Notes: generated by a model from the sequence alone, not told the origin. Shown: positions 1 through 6,688, counted from the stretch's first letter. The stretch is DNA of 9,717 nucleotides from Lachnospiraceae bacterium UBA4380 (GCA_002390025.1 DGRU01000048.1:1-9717), one strand, 5' to 3'. Numbers and translations are program-made.

Positions 1-65
1 AGGGCGTCAACCGCGTCCTCTGGGATCTGACCCCGAAGCCCTCGGGAACGATTGAGTGGGAATAA
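1..65 (+). CDS. 3' end of an upstream (probably host) gene
   Basis: The third frame is open from the window edge and ends at TAA 63-65. It encodes the last 20 residues of a protein, GVNRVLWDLTPKPSGTIEWE. The other two forward frames stop earlier, and a perfect terminator hairpin begins seven bases after the stop, which supports this as a true gene end. The fragment is too short to assign. The ending has the look of an enzyme C-terminus such as a glycosidase, but that is only an impression. It is probably chromosomal sequence flanking the element. Confidence 0.55.
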   Translation, partial: GVNRVLWDLTPKPSGTIEWE

Positions 66-71
66 GACCGC

Positions 72-117
72 AAAACCCGCAAAGCCTTGCGCTGCAAGGC
101 TTTGCGGGTTTTTCTTT
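72..117 (+). terminator. Strong intrinsic terminator after the upstream gene
   Basis: A perfect inverted repeat pairs 72-90 with 94-112 (19 bp including the A/T ends, GC-rich core CCCGC/GCGGG, three-base loop). It is followed by TTTCTTTTT. It ends transcription of the upstream gene. Since the left end is A-rich it could also work weakly on the other strand. Confidence 0.93.
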
Positions 118-121
118 TTGG

Positions 122-143
122 ATTTGACCAAAATTTGACCAAA
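122..143 (+). repeat. Tandem 11-bp repeat, candidate integrase arm site or element end
   Basis: ATTTGACCAAA occurs twice head to tail (122-132 and 133-143) with no spacer. It lies directly after the terminator of the upstream gene and before the promoter of the first element-type gene. Short direct repeats near element ends are typical arm-type sites for tyrosine integrases with an N-terminal arm-binding domain, such as the one at 6890-7978. The role as an arm site or att region is inferred from position only. No second copy was noticed in the window. Confidence 0.45.
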
Positions 144-158
144 AAATAGTATTAGCTG

Positions 159-188
159 TTGACATATATTATTGTTATACAGTATTCT
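159..188 (+). promoter_or_regulatory. Candidate sigma-A promoter for the recombinase-like trio
   Basis: A consensus -35 TTGACA (159-164) is followed after 18 bases by TATTCT (183-188), a 4/6 match to the -10. The region is AT-rich and lies between the upstream terminator and the ribosome site GAAGGAG (215-221) of the first trio gene. The predicted 5' leader would be about 35 nt. No other promoter of comparable quality was seen upstream of this gene. Confidence 0.6.
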
Positions 189-228
189 GATATTACTAAT
201 CAATGTAATTCTTTGAAGGAGAGCGCCT

Positions 229-3200
229 ATGTCCGCTGCTGTGATCCGAGCCGATCTTTCCGGGAAGCTATCTTGCATCCTTGACGAGTCAGAAGGTGTA
301 AGCGTAGAGAGTTCTCATCTGTTGCGGGCGTATGCCACGTTTGTCACGTTGGGAGAGCGTTCATCTGAAGAACTCATTAAGGCGTATTATGAGATTGCGA
401 CTTCCGGCAGGAATCCCAAAGGTGCGGTTCTTCAAATCTCCCGTCAAGCGAGGCCCGAAGATGTGGAAGACGCGGCTCGCGCTTTTCGACGCTATAGCGT
501 CGAGGAGTTTCTTCGCTTTATCGTCCCTGACCTTGCCGCGAATGCTTCGGAGCTTGTCTCTCTCTGGCAAAGTGAACTGAATTCCAACGTCCTGTTTCTC
601 ACTCATGTGATCATCCGGCTGCGGGGTCTGATGTATCCCGGCGATGAAAAAGGCACGAAGACGAACAAGCAGAACTCGTCTCAGGAGGCCGCGGCGCTTC
701 CAAACAATCCTACTCTGGTCAGGCTGTATCAACAATATTGCAAGCAAGTAAGCGACCCGGTTTTCCTTCTTACACAAAAGCAGTTTGACAGTTTCTACCG
801 CTGTATCAACCTCTACCCCATCAGCAGTGAGGAGTTGTACATCAAGCCGATTGGGTATAAGAAAGAGGAACTGGATCAGCTTGTCGAGATTCTGAAGGAT
901 CAACTGGAATTGTCCGTCGAACAGCAGTTTGCGCTGTGTTATCAGTTCTTCGTGGAGAACAAGCAGGCGAAATACTATGTGGGCGAAGAGCGACTCTACA
1001 GCTTTTTCAAGATCAAGGATGGCACAGAGCGAAAAAGGCTCTTTCAAAAGGCGCTGCAGCACATGGCCAAGATTCCACCGCTGGATACACTGGCGACGCT
1101 CTCGGTTCGACGCAGAGCTCCGCGCAGGATGGGAAAAGAGACCACAGAGCTGCATTTTAAACCAAACGACGTCCCTTTGGAGTGCTCTCTGATCTACTCC
1201 CTTTTTACAGCCACTGTCGGACCGGCGGATCGTGTGGAGAGCGGGGTGACGATCCTGCTGCCCTCCGTGTTCTTTGTTCGGAAGTGGATGCGAGATCCCA
1301 TGCTGAGGAAGAAGAAGGTAAGTTTCGTGTTCGAGAATCCGGATGTATGCGGAACGCTGGCCTTTCACTGTCACGATTCCACTTATGGCAGACCTGTTGG
1401 GGACAACGTCAGCTTTCTGAGCCTTGCTGATTGGAGCAATCAGATACAGCAGGGCTCAATTGAAATGGAGAAGACGCAGATTCTGGCTTTTTTCTGTGGT
1501 GTTCCCATTAATGTTCAGAACAGTATCTATACGCTCCTTTATCGCCCGGGAAAGCACATGGAGCTGTTTCTGATTCTAGGCAGCCATGAATTCGAACAGG
1601 CACGCTCACCGTTCTCGGAGGCCCTCAATGATCCGCATTTTCACTTCCGCGCGATCGAGCTTCTCCCACAGGGAATCAACAATAGTGCTTTCCCCCGTAG
1701 GAAGATGATTGTCCGTGCCGAGATCACAGATCAACCCGATGCAGAGAAAAGGAAGATCCTGCTGTCGGCCGACACATTGAACACAGATTTGAAGACACAG
1801 GCTGTGGCGAGAGATGTTGCTCAGCCTGTGGAGGCTGATCCGGAAAACTTGATAAACCTCTATGCAAGCGTTCGACAGCTATATGAGCAGGAAATTTTAT
1901 CACGGGATTCCGCAGGAAAGAAACGCTCGCCCGCCTTTTCCTTCCCGTTTACTCCGGACATTACCATCTGGTGCAGCAAGACGTATCCGAAGCATAATCA
2001 TGGACGCCCTCGGCTGGAAGCCTATTTCTGTGAGGTCACACCGGAAGGGAAAGCGGATCGTGGCTTTATGGATCGTGGTGCTGTGCTGGATGAAACGAAA
2101 AAGCGCATTGTCAAGCTCTCTGATTCTGAGATCACATCATGGCTGAACATGACATATCCGTTTTCGTATGTGCGGGAACGAACCTCAGAAAAGAAACAAG
2201 AGCTTACGGAATACTATTATTCCATACGCGAGAATGCCATTGAGTATTATACAAAGGCTCTGGCTGGTAAGAACTTGGCCATCAAAACCTTCTGGTATCT
2301 ATATCCTAATCTGCAGAATCTGTTTCCGGAGCGGGATTATATCATGCTGAACACGATGGTTATGATGACTGAGATCGGCTGGCTGAGGCTGCAGGACGTT
2401 CAGAGCGAGGAAGTGGAGGAGATCCTTGAAAACAGCTTTCCCAACGACTCGGAGGGGAGACTGTATCAGAGATTCCAGATCATCAGCAAGGTCATCGACC
2501 GGGCAGTTGAGTTGGAATACTGCGACACAAACTCGCTTGCGCAGGTCATTCAGGACGTCAAGAAAAGGGACAGGCTCTTCGCCCAGGTTCGGAGAGCGCT
2601 GACAAAGAAGCACTTTACACAGCGGGAGTTGCAGGAGGCGTACCGGATCGCAGCGATCCGACTGCACGAGGGGAAGTTGGAATACATCGGCGTGCTTCTC
2701 CGTCTCATGACCGGGCTGAGTGCCAATGTCATCTGCGGACTGAAATGGAAAGATCTGCTGACTATCGAGGACTACGGAATCAAAAAGCTGGTGATTACAC
2801 GCCAGGCGCTCAACGACGGGAGCACATATAAGGGCTTTGAAAGCCTCGAGGACTATCTGTGCTTCCCGTGCTCGGATGCCCTGTCCCGACACCTAGAGGA
2901 AGCGTTTCAACTCACCAAAAAGCTCTACCCGGCGTTTTCGTCTTTTGACGAATGGCCGATCGTTCGGCAGACAGAGGCTGTAAACAAGCGCGGTGGAGGA
3001 AAGACGATATTTGCCCCGCGCGAACTAGAATCACTTTGTAGACAGTTGATCATAGAACTGCAGTTGCCTGACTGGATTGTGTCGATTCCCGATCAGGGCG
3101 AGGGTACGAAAGAGACGAACCTGAACACATACGGAGGAGATTTCTTCCGGGAAAACTTCCGTTTCTGGACCTTGTCATTTGTGGGGATGACGAATGACGA

Positions 3201-3528
3201 GACCGCATATCTGATCGGAAACACGCCGGAGACGACGTTTGGCCGATACTACTGCGACTATCTGAATGACGCCTCACAATACTTACTCTATATGAAGTTG
3301 CGTCGCATGGATTCCATTTTGGCAGAAAATGAAGATCAGGCCTCCGTCAGAGAGCATACCGTATCCGGGAATATGCAGGAAAGGATTGCAACGGGTTCAC
3401 AGCCGGCAAGCATACAGCTTCGTGTCAGTTTACCGCCGGAGACCTCAACGCTGGACATGGAAATTGCGAGTACCCATGCGGTTTCTGTGTTCGCGGCTCC
3501 GGTAAGCATAAAGGAGGAATCTGTATGA
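229..3528 (+). CDS. Giant degenerate tyrosine-recombinase-like protein (trio gene 1, 1099 aa)
   Basis: The start ATG has GAAGGAG seven bases upstream. The protein is three times the usual integrase length. Residues 1 to about 290 look helical, about 305-515 are rich in beta-strand and aromatic residues, and a possible core-binding helical part follows from about 680 (KNLAIKTFWYLYPNL). The C-terminal part resembles a tyrosine recombinase catalytic domain. Box I reads LMTGLSANVICGLKWKDL (residues 826-843), with Ser831 where the catalytic Arg normally stands. Box II reads D971-x-x-R974 in place of HxxR. GN (997-998) replaces GH, and Tyr1007 sits nine residues later, the canonical nucleophile spacing. 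Most catalytic residues are therefore altered, but Arg974 and Tyr1007 remain. A tail from 1054 resembles the tail of the next protein. The stop overlaps the next start (ATGA), implying translational coupling. The recombinase relation is motif-based; the function of the first 680 residues is unknown. Confidence 0.85.
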   Translation: MSAAVIRADLSGKLSCILDESEGVSVESSHLLRAYATFVTLGERSSEELIKAYYEIATSGRNPKGAVLQISRQARPEDVEDAARAFRRYSVEEFLRFIVPDLAANASELVSLWQSELNSNVLFLTHVIIRLRGLMYPGDEKGTKTNKQNSSQEAAALPNNPTLVRLYQQYCKQVSDPVFLLTQKQFDSFYRCINLYPISSEELYIKPIGYKKEELDQLVEILKDQLELSVEQQFALCYQFFVENKQAKYYVGEERLYSFFKIKDGTERKRLFQKALQHMAKIPPLDTLATLSVRRRAPRRMGKETTELHFKPNDVPLECSLIYSLFTATVGPADRVESGVTILLPSVFFVRKWMRDPMLRKKKVSFVFENPDVCGTLAFHCHDSTYGRPVGDNVSFLSLADWSNQIQQGSIEMEKTQILAFFCGVPINVQNSIYTLLYRPGKHMELFLILGSHEFEQARSPFSEALNDPHFHFRAIELLPQGINNSAFPRRKMIVRAEITDQPDAEKRKILLSADTLNTDLKTQAVARDVAQPVEADPENLINLYASVRQLYEQEILSRDSAGKKRSPAFSFPFTPDITIWCSKTYPKHNHGRPRLEAYFCEVTPEGKADRGFMDRGAVLDETKKRIVKLSDSEITSWLNMTYPFSYVRERTSEKKQELTEYYYSIRENAIEYYTKALAGKNLAIKTFWYLYPNLQNLFPERDYIMLNTMVMMTEIGWLRLQDVQSEEVEEILENSFPNDSEGRLYQRFQIISKVIDRAVELEYCDTNSLAQVIQDVKKRDRLFAQVRRALTKKHFTQRELQEAYRIAAIRLHEGKLEYIGVLLRLMTGLSANVICGLKWKDLLTIEDYGIKKLVITRQALNDGSTYKGFESLEDYLCFPCSDALSRHLEEAFQLTKKLYPAFSSFDEWPIVRQTEAVNKRGGGKTIFAPRELESLCRQLIIELQLPDWIVSIPDQGEGTKETNLNTYGGDFFRENFRFWTLSFVGMTNDETAYLIGNTPETTFGRYYCDYLNDASQYLLYMKLRRMDSILAENEDQASVREHTVSGNMQERIATGSQPASIQLRVSLPPETSTLDMEIASTHAVSVFAAPVSIKEESV

Positions 3529-4994
3529 CGATCGCACTCGACTTCCCCGGTATTGCCTATGACGGGGAACCGACCTTTGCGGGCCTTCTCCATCGGTATT
3601 TCGTAGAACTGGATCCCAAGCGCCGGAACGTTGGCATCTCTCGAAACTGGAGCGACAAAACTACTGCGCGCTGTCGCTACGACTATGAGCGAAGGATTCT
3701 TCCAGCACTACACTCGTTTTGCAAGAAAGATATGCCCGCGCACGAGCTTTCGGGAGAGCTGTTTGAACTTGTGCTGCAAAAACTTGCGGATGAACACAAC
3801 TACAGCGACGGAACCGTAGGGCACTATCGGCATTTGATCCTGCTTGCCTATCAGGCCGGGGTCGAGCACGACCATTTCTCGGATGCACTGATGTGGGAAG
3901 ATCTGTTCGACACTGAGACCGCCACAGACAAGGAAAAAGAAGCATGGCGCGTCAACACCATGACAAGGTTGAGGAAATCCTTCAGCCCGGGCGAGGAGCA
4001 AAAGATCGTTCACTGGTTTCTGAACCTTCGACCGGAAACAGCGACGGGAGAAGAGATCGGACTTCTGCTGATGTTTACGTTGGGTCTGCGAAACAACGAA
4101 GCGTGCGGCGCGAATTTCAGCAGTGTCCGCCGTCTGGATTATCATGCCGACACAGCTGTGTTTGATATGCTGCAAAGCACCCGATTGAATTCGTCGGAGC
4201 TCAAAAGCGGAGGAAAAACCGGCAATGCCCCACGCACGTTGCTGATGATGGAGCCAATCTACAACTTTATTCAGCAGAGAAAAGCCTATTTATCCCAGAT
4301 TGTCAAGGATGGGAGGCTTTCTCTACCGGAGAATGTGGAATCCGTTGAAGACCTGCCGTTGGTCTGTAAAAAGCTCTCTTTCGTTCAGCGGGCAGGCTCG
4401 AACGATCTGGCTGTAGCGGGAAAGGCTTTGTTTACTCAAATCGGTATCGATAAGAGCGAACTGTCCGTGTTGTATCAGATTCTGTGCTCTTCGGAAGTGC
4501 AGCGGATGCAAATCGAGGAAAAGGAGCCGACGACTTATCTGTTTCGCAGAAACTGCGCGACACATCTGTATCAGCTTGGCTTTGCTCCTTCGGAAATCCA
4601 ATATTGGATGGGACATGAGATTGAAGACCCCTTTACAAAACGCACTTTCTTTGCGGATCCCGACCAGATTTACGCGATGAAAGAGAAATGGTCACGGCAT
4701 CCTGTTTTGGCCTTGCTATGCAACCAAGTAGACTCTGAAGTGAAGCGCGATACGCTCCCGATTCGGATTGAAGAGGCAGAGCGTGTCAGGCTACAATTGG
4801 CTACTGGCGGAGAAAGCGAAATGCTCGTCCGTGTGGATGTACCTGAGCCGCAGTCTGAACTAACCCTGTCTGTAAGCTGCGATGCTTCCGACATGACGGC
4901 GAGATGCCAGCTTGTGCCCCGAAAAGCGGAGTATCCACGGTCAGCTTCAATAGCGGAGACGGTTAGGCAAGTTTACAAAATGGTGAAAAAGTGA
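3525..4994 (+). CDS. Tyrosine-recombinase-like protein lacking the nucleophile Tyr (trio gene 2, 489 aa)
   Basis: The start overlaps the previous stop by ATGA and has AAGGAGG at 3511-3517. Residues about 15-150 form a helical core-binding-like region. The catalytic-like domain has box I LGLRNNEACG with Arg189 and Glu192, then the beta-hairpin Lys in KTGNAPRT (Lys231). Box II is Y338-x-x-R341, with Tyr in place of His, followed by NCATHL. GH is at 363-364, exactly 23 residues after Arg341 as in XerD. The position of the nucleophile is occupied by KRTFF (372-376); the nearest Tyr is Tyr383, 19 residues after the His instead of about nine. It may therefore be non-catalytic or need a partner's Tyr. 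A tail from residue 426 (ATGGESEMLVRVDVP) matches that of gene 1 in pattern. Membership in the tyrosine recombinase fold is well supported; its activity is not. Confidence 0.88.
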   Translation: MTIALDFPGIAYDGEPTFAGLLHRYFVELDPKRRNVGISRNWSDKTTARCRYDYERRILPALHSFCKKDMPAHELSGELFELVLQKLADEHNYSDGTVGHYRHLILLAYQAGVEHDHFSDALMWEDLFDTETATDKEKEAWRVNTMTRLRKSFSPGEEQKIVHWFLNLRPETATGEEIGLLLMFTLGLRNNEACGANFSSVRRLDYHADTAVFDMLQSTRLNSSELKSGGKTGNAPRTLLMMEPIYNFIQQRKAYLSQIVKDGRLSLPENVESVEDLPLVCKKLSFVQRAGSNDLAVAGKALFTQIGIDKSELSVLYQILCSSEVQRMQIEEKEPTTYLFRRNCATHLYQLGFAPSEIQYWMGHEIEDPFTKRTFFADPDQIYAMKEKWSRHPVLALLCNQVDSEVKRDTLPIRIEEAERVRLQLATGGESEMLVRVDVPEPQSELTLSVSCDASDMTARCQLVPRKAEYPRSASIAETVRQVYKMVKK

Positions 4995-5067
4995 CGGAAT
5001 ATTAAGAGAAATTAAGAAGATTTCCCTTTTGTTCTGTGCTAAAATCAATAGGAGGAAGTGAAATCTC

Positions 5068-5970
5068 ATGGCAGATCGTGCCTTTTTAGTTGATAGCATG
5101 GAAAACGAAACATTAGTTATGGCGAGAGATTTGACTGAGGAAGATCGGAAAAATCGGTTTTTGTGCGCAGGGAAAAATCTGCGCAGACCAAACAGCAACG
5201 AAATCTGCAGAACAGAACTGACGCTCTTCATTTGTGCAGAGAAAGAGAATTATTTCTCGGCAGCAGGCGGGATAGATCACATGAAGGGCTGTGAATACTG
5301 CGAAAAGGCGGAAAACAAGAAGGACAAGATTATCCAAGTATTAAGCCGTTCTTGCCTTGATAAATCTGATGCGGATATTCTGGCCAAGTTGCAGGGCGCA
5401 AAAACGCGTCGACGCGATGATACTACTCACAAGCAGACAAATGGAACATCCGAATCAAAGGCTCTGAATGAGGGTAACGAGACGAAGGATGACGAGGATG
5501 TTGATGTGAAGCGGACTCAGCGCCTGCCCAAGCATGCTGATGAACTGTATGCGCTCCTGACGGATTATTTGACGGAGGATGTTTTCGCGCGAAAACCGGT
5601 TTCCGAGTGGATCGTAGATAAGCGAACCTTTGCGCAATACTATTCTGGCGGATTGAAAGACGGACAGATTGCACTTGTTGTCCTTGGTAAAATGAGCTCG
5701 TCTCGGACCCCGGAAGAGCTCAACGCTTACAATGACCAATACTATATCTTCCCAAGTTCCGGCATTGACTGGCGGGAGAAGATATTCTTTCTTCTGCCTA
5801 AGGACAAGTTCCTACTAAAGCGTGTCATCTACGACCAGCAGATCAAACAGTTTGCGGCACTGGCGGCTTGGCACCGCGCGAGAACGAAAGTCCGCGCCTA
5901 TTATTGCGACGCTGCGTTGAGCGAGAAGCAGATTACTTTTGAGCCGAATGCTCAAGCGGATCGTACATGA
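5068..5970 (+). CDS. Unknown protein with N-terminal Cys/His cluster (trio gene 3, 300 aa)
   Basis: ATG 5068 follows AGGAGG at 5050-5055 with a rather long 12-base spacing. The 73-base gap from gene 2 has no terminator, so it is probably co-transcribed. The N-terminal part (about 5-85) has Cys33, Cys47, Cys56, His71, Cys75 and Cys78. The arrangement FLC...EIC...YFSAAGGIDHMKGCEYC recalls the small zinc-binding heads of CoiA-like and related nucleic-acid proteins, but this is a weak resemblance. Residues about 112-151 are a charged, low-complexity linker. Residues 152-300 form a compact domain with alternating hydrophobic strands (GQIALVVLGKM, EKIFFLLPKDKFLL) that I do not recognise. It occupies the place of the third small gene of Tn554-like operons (tnpC), without visible sequence support for homology. 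It could be an accessory DNA-binding factor for the two recombinase-like proteins. Confidence 0.75.
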   Translation: MADRAFLVDSMENETLVMARDLTEEDRKNRFLCAGKNLRRPNSNEICRTELTLFICAEKENYFSAAGGIDHMKGCEYCEKAENKKDKIIQVLSRSCLDKSDADILAKLQGAKTRRRDDTTHKQTNGTSESKALNEGNETKDDEDVDVKRTQRLPKHADELYALLTDYLTEDVFARKPVSEWIVDKRTFAQYYSGGLKDGQIALVVLGKMSSSRTPEELNAYNDQYYIFPSSGIDWREKIFFLLPKDKFLLKRVIYDQQIKQFAALAAWHRARTKVRAYYCDAALSEKQITFEPNAQADRT

Positions 5971-6019
5971 TAAAAAGCTCGCCTGTCAGAAACGAACAAA
6001 AAACCTTCGCAAAATAATG

Positions 6020-6060
6020 AGCCGCGAGCAGAGAGAATACTCTCATTGCTCGCGGCTTTC
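6020..6060. terminator. Bidirectional terminator between convergent genes
   Basis: The arm AGCCGCGAGCA (6020-6030) pairs perfectly with TGCTCGCGGCT (6047-6057). An inner GAGAG/CTCTC stem (6031-6035 with 6040-6044, loop AATA) extends it. Forward, it is followed by TTCTTCTT; on the reverse strand by an AT-rich stretch leading to a run of T (complement of 5996-6003). It can end both the trio transcript and the HTH gene transcript. The last four codons and stop of the reverse-strand gene form one arm of the hairpin. Confidence 0.85.
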
Positions 6061-6267
6061 TTCTTGATCTGGAACATACTCGACGATATCGCCCAGCCCA
6101 CAGTGGAAAAACTTACAGAGATTACCCAGATGCTCCATGGAGACAGGCTCTTTGCGGCCCATCTTGGCGATTGCTGTAGTATTTAGCCCGGCCAGCTTGA
6201 TTAGTTCTGAGCGCTTTATATTCTTTTTTATCAACATGATCCAAAGGGGGTCATATGACCAGGCCAT
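6043..6267 (-). CDS. Small HTH (Cro/CI-like, HTH_26-type) regulator
   Basis: A 74-residue protein that is nearly all one helix-turn-helix domain. PLWIMLIKKNIKRSELIKLA begins at residue 7, then GLNTTAIAKMGRKEPVS gives the recognition helix. It ends in GDIVEYVPD, a signature ending of short XRE/HTH_26 repressors on Clostridia mobile elements. On the reverse strand GGAGA (6278-6282) stands 10 bases before the ATG. A good promoter is found at 6312-6340. The gene diverges from the excisionase-integrase promoter and probably represses it, its own promoter, or both, by binding the inverted repeats between them. That is inferred from layout. The 3' end lies within the shared terminator hairpin. Confidence 0.9.
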   Translation of the reverse strand: MAWSYDPLWIMLIKKNIKRSELIKLAGLNTTAIAKMGRKEPVSMEHLGNLCKFFHCGLGDIVEYVPDQEESREQ

Positions 6268-6311
6268 TGTAATCTCATCTCCACGTTAATTATTCCGAAC
6301 TTCTTGTGGTT

Positions 6312-6340
6312 AATATAGCCTGACTTCTTTAAAAAGTCAA
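6312..6340 (-). promoter_or_regulatory. Promoter of the reverse-strand HTH regulator
   Basis: Read on the reverse strand, TTGACT (6340-6335) and TATATT (6317-6312) are separated by exactly 17 bases. This gives a predicted 5' leader of about 38 nt before the ATG at 6267. The elements match sigma-A consensus 5/6 and 5/6. Confidence 0.72.
6321..6339. promoter_or_regulatory. Inverted repeat within the regulator promoter, candidate autoregulatory operator
   Basis: TGACTT (6321-6326) and AAGTCA (6334-6339) form a six-base inverted repeat with a seven-base AT-rich centre. It lies inside the promoter spacer and -35 of the HTH gene. A bound dimer would block RNA polymerase, so self-repression is plausible. 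The role is inferred. Confidence 0.45.
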
Positions 6341-6385
6341 GAATTAATGCTGATTTAGTAGCAAACCGCTATTTAGGAAATTTGA

Positions 6386-6410
6386 TCTCTAAATATTAGA
6401 GAAAATCTCT
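6386..6410. promoter_or_regulatory. Cluster of TCTCT/AGAGA half-sites upstream of the xis-int promoter
   Basis: TCTCTAA-ATA-TTAGAGA (6386-6402) is a perfect 7-3-7 palindrome. Its right half, AGAGA, forms a second palindrome with the next TCTCT (6398-6410, spacer AAA). Three alternating half-sites thus lie at about 10-base steps, the last touching the -35 TTGACA that starts at 6410. This is a typical layout for a phage-type repressor operator. The adjacent HTH protein is the obvious candidate binder, by inference. Confidence 0.55.
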
Positions 6411-6438
6411 TGACAATTGAGGGCCGGCTTGCTATAAT
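6410..6438 (+). promoter_or_regulatory. Consensus extended -10 promoter for the leader-xis-int operon
   Basis: A perfect -35 TTGACA (6410-6415), a 17-base spacer and a perfect -10 TATAAT (6433-6438) preceded by TGC (extended -10). It is the strongest promoter in the window. Transcription should start near 6445, about 244 nt before the excisionase start. Such strength implies control by a repressor and by the downstream attenuator-like leader. Confidence 0.9.
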
Positions 6439-6444
6439 GACATT

Positions 6445-6688
6445 AGAAAAACAAAATACGGCAGCACGAGGGAGCGCCAACTCCCCCGTGCCTGCGCAGG
6501 TGATACAGGCACCTACACAACGACATTCGTCGCACCGCAGAATCAGTATACCCGTTTTTAAGCCAACGTGCAAGGGGAACTTTCTGAGGAGCTGGTTTGC
6601 CGTCCGCGGAACAGAGGAACGCACCGTGTGGAGCCATCAGGCCTGCACGGTGTTTTGTTTTCCAATACATACGGGAGGTTTTCTGGAA
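6445..6688 (+). ncRNA. Long structured 5' leader upstream of the excisionase gene
   Basis: The stretch between promoter and excisionase start holds several stems. Hairpin A pairs 6464-6468 and 6470-6474 with 6487-6491 and 6481-6485 (one A-C mismatch, six-base loop). Hairpin B pairs GTGCCTG (6488-6494) with CAGGCAC (6506-6512) and shares 6488-6491 with A, so the two exclude each other. Hairpin C pairs AGGTG (6498-6502) with CACCT (6510-6514) and competes with B. CGAC-ATTC-GTCG (6521-6532) is a further small hairpin. An intrinsic terminator lies at 6622-6660. The start near 6445 is estimated from the promoter. This looks like an attenuator or cis-regulatory RNA. I cannot match it to a known riboswitch class. 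A continuous in-frame reading runs through it into the excisionase gene but has no ribosome site. Confidence 0.6.
6622..6660 (+). terminator. Intrinsic terminator in the leader, candidate attenuator
   Basis: CACCGTG (6622-6628) pairs with CACGGTG (6646-6652), with an inner GCC-ATCA-GGC stem (6633-6642). It is followed by TTTTGTTT. It stands 29 bases before the excisionase ATG and downstream of the only strong promoter, so transcription must pass it to reach xis and int. That makes it more likely a regulated attenuator than a gene-end terminator. The upstream segment CACCG (6533-6537) could pair with CGGTG (6648-6652) as a possible antiterminator, which is speculative. Confidence 0.65.

Noticed and set aside
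361..1374. Long open frame on the reverse strand (337 codons)
   Set aside because: It lies wholly inside the trio gene 1 coding region, has no ribosome site or promoter, and its product is low in recognisable pattern; it is a shadow of the forward gene.
5036..5045. TGC-TAAAAT extended -10 before trio gene 3
   Set aside because: There is no -35 at the right distance, and the transcript would begin inside the ribosome site, so an independent promoter is unlikely.
5164..5185. TGCGCAG/CTGCGCA inverted repeat within trio gene 3
   Set aside because: A seven-base repeat inside coding sequence with no T-tract; probably chance from Arg/Ala/Gly codons.
6410..6688. Upstream extension of the excisionase frame
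   Set aside because: The extension would begin with TTG in the -35 box, has no ribosome site, and covers the structured leader and terminator; the GGGAGG-preceded ATG at 6689 fits family length.
6445..6688. tRNA, T-box or known riboswitch in the leader
   Set aside because: I could not find a T-box sequence, a specifier stem, tRNA arms or a familiar aptamer core; only hairpins and a terminator are supported.
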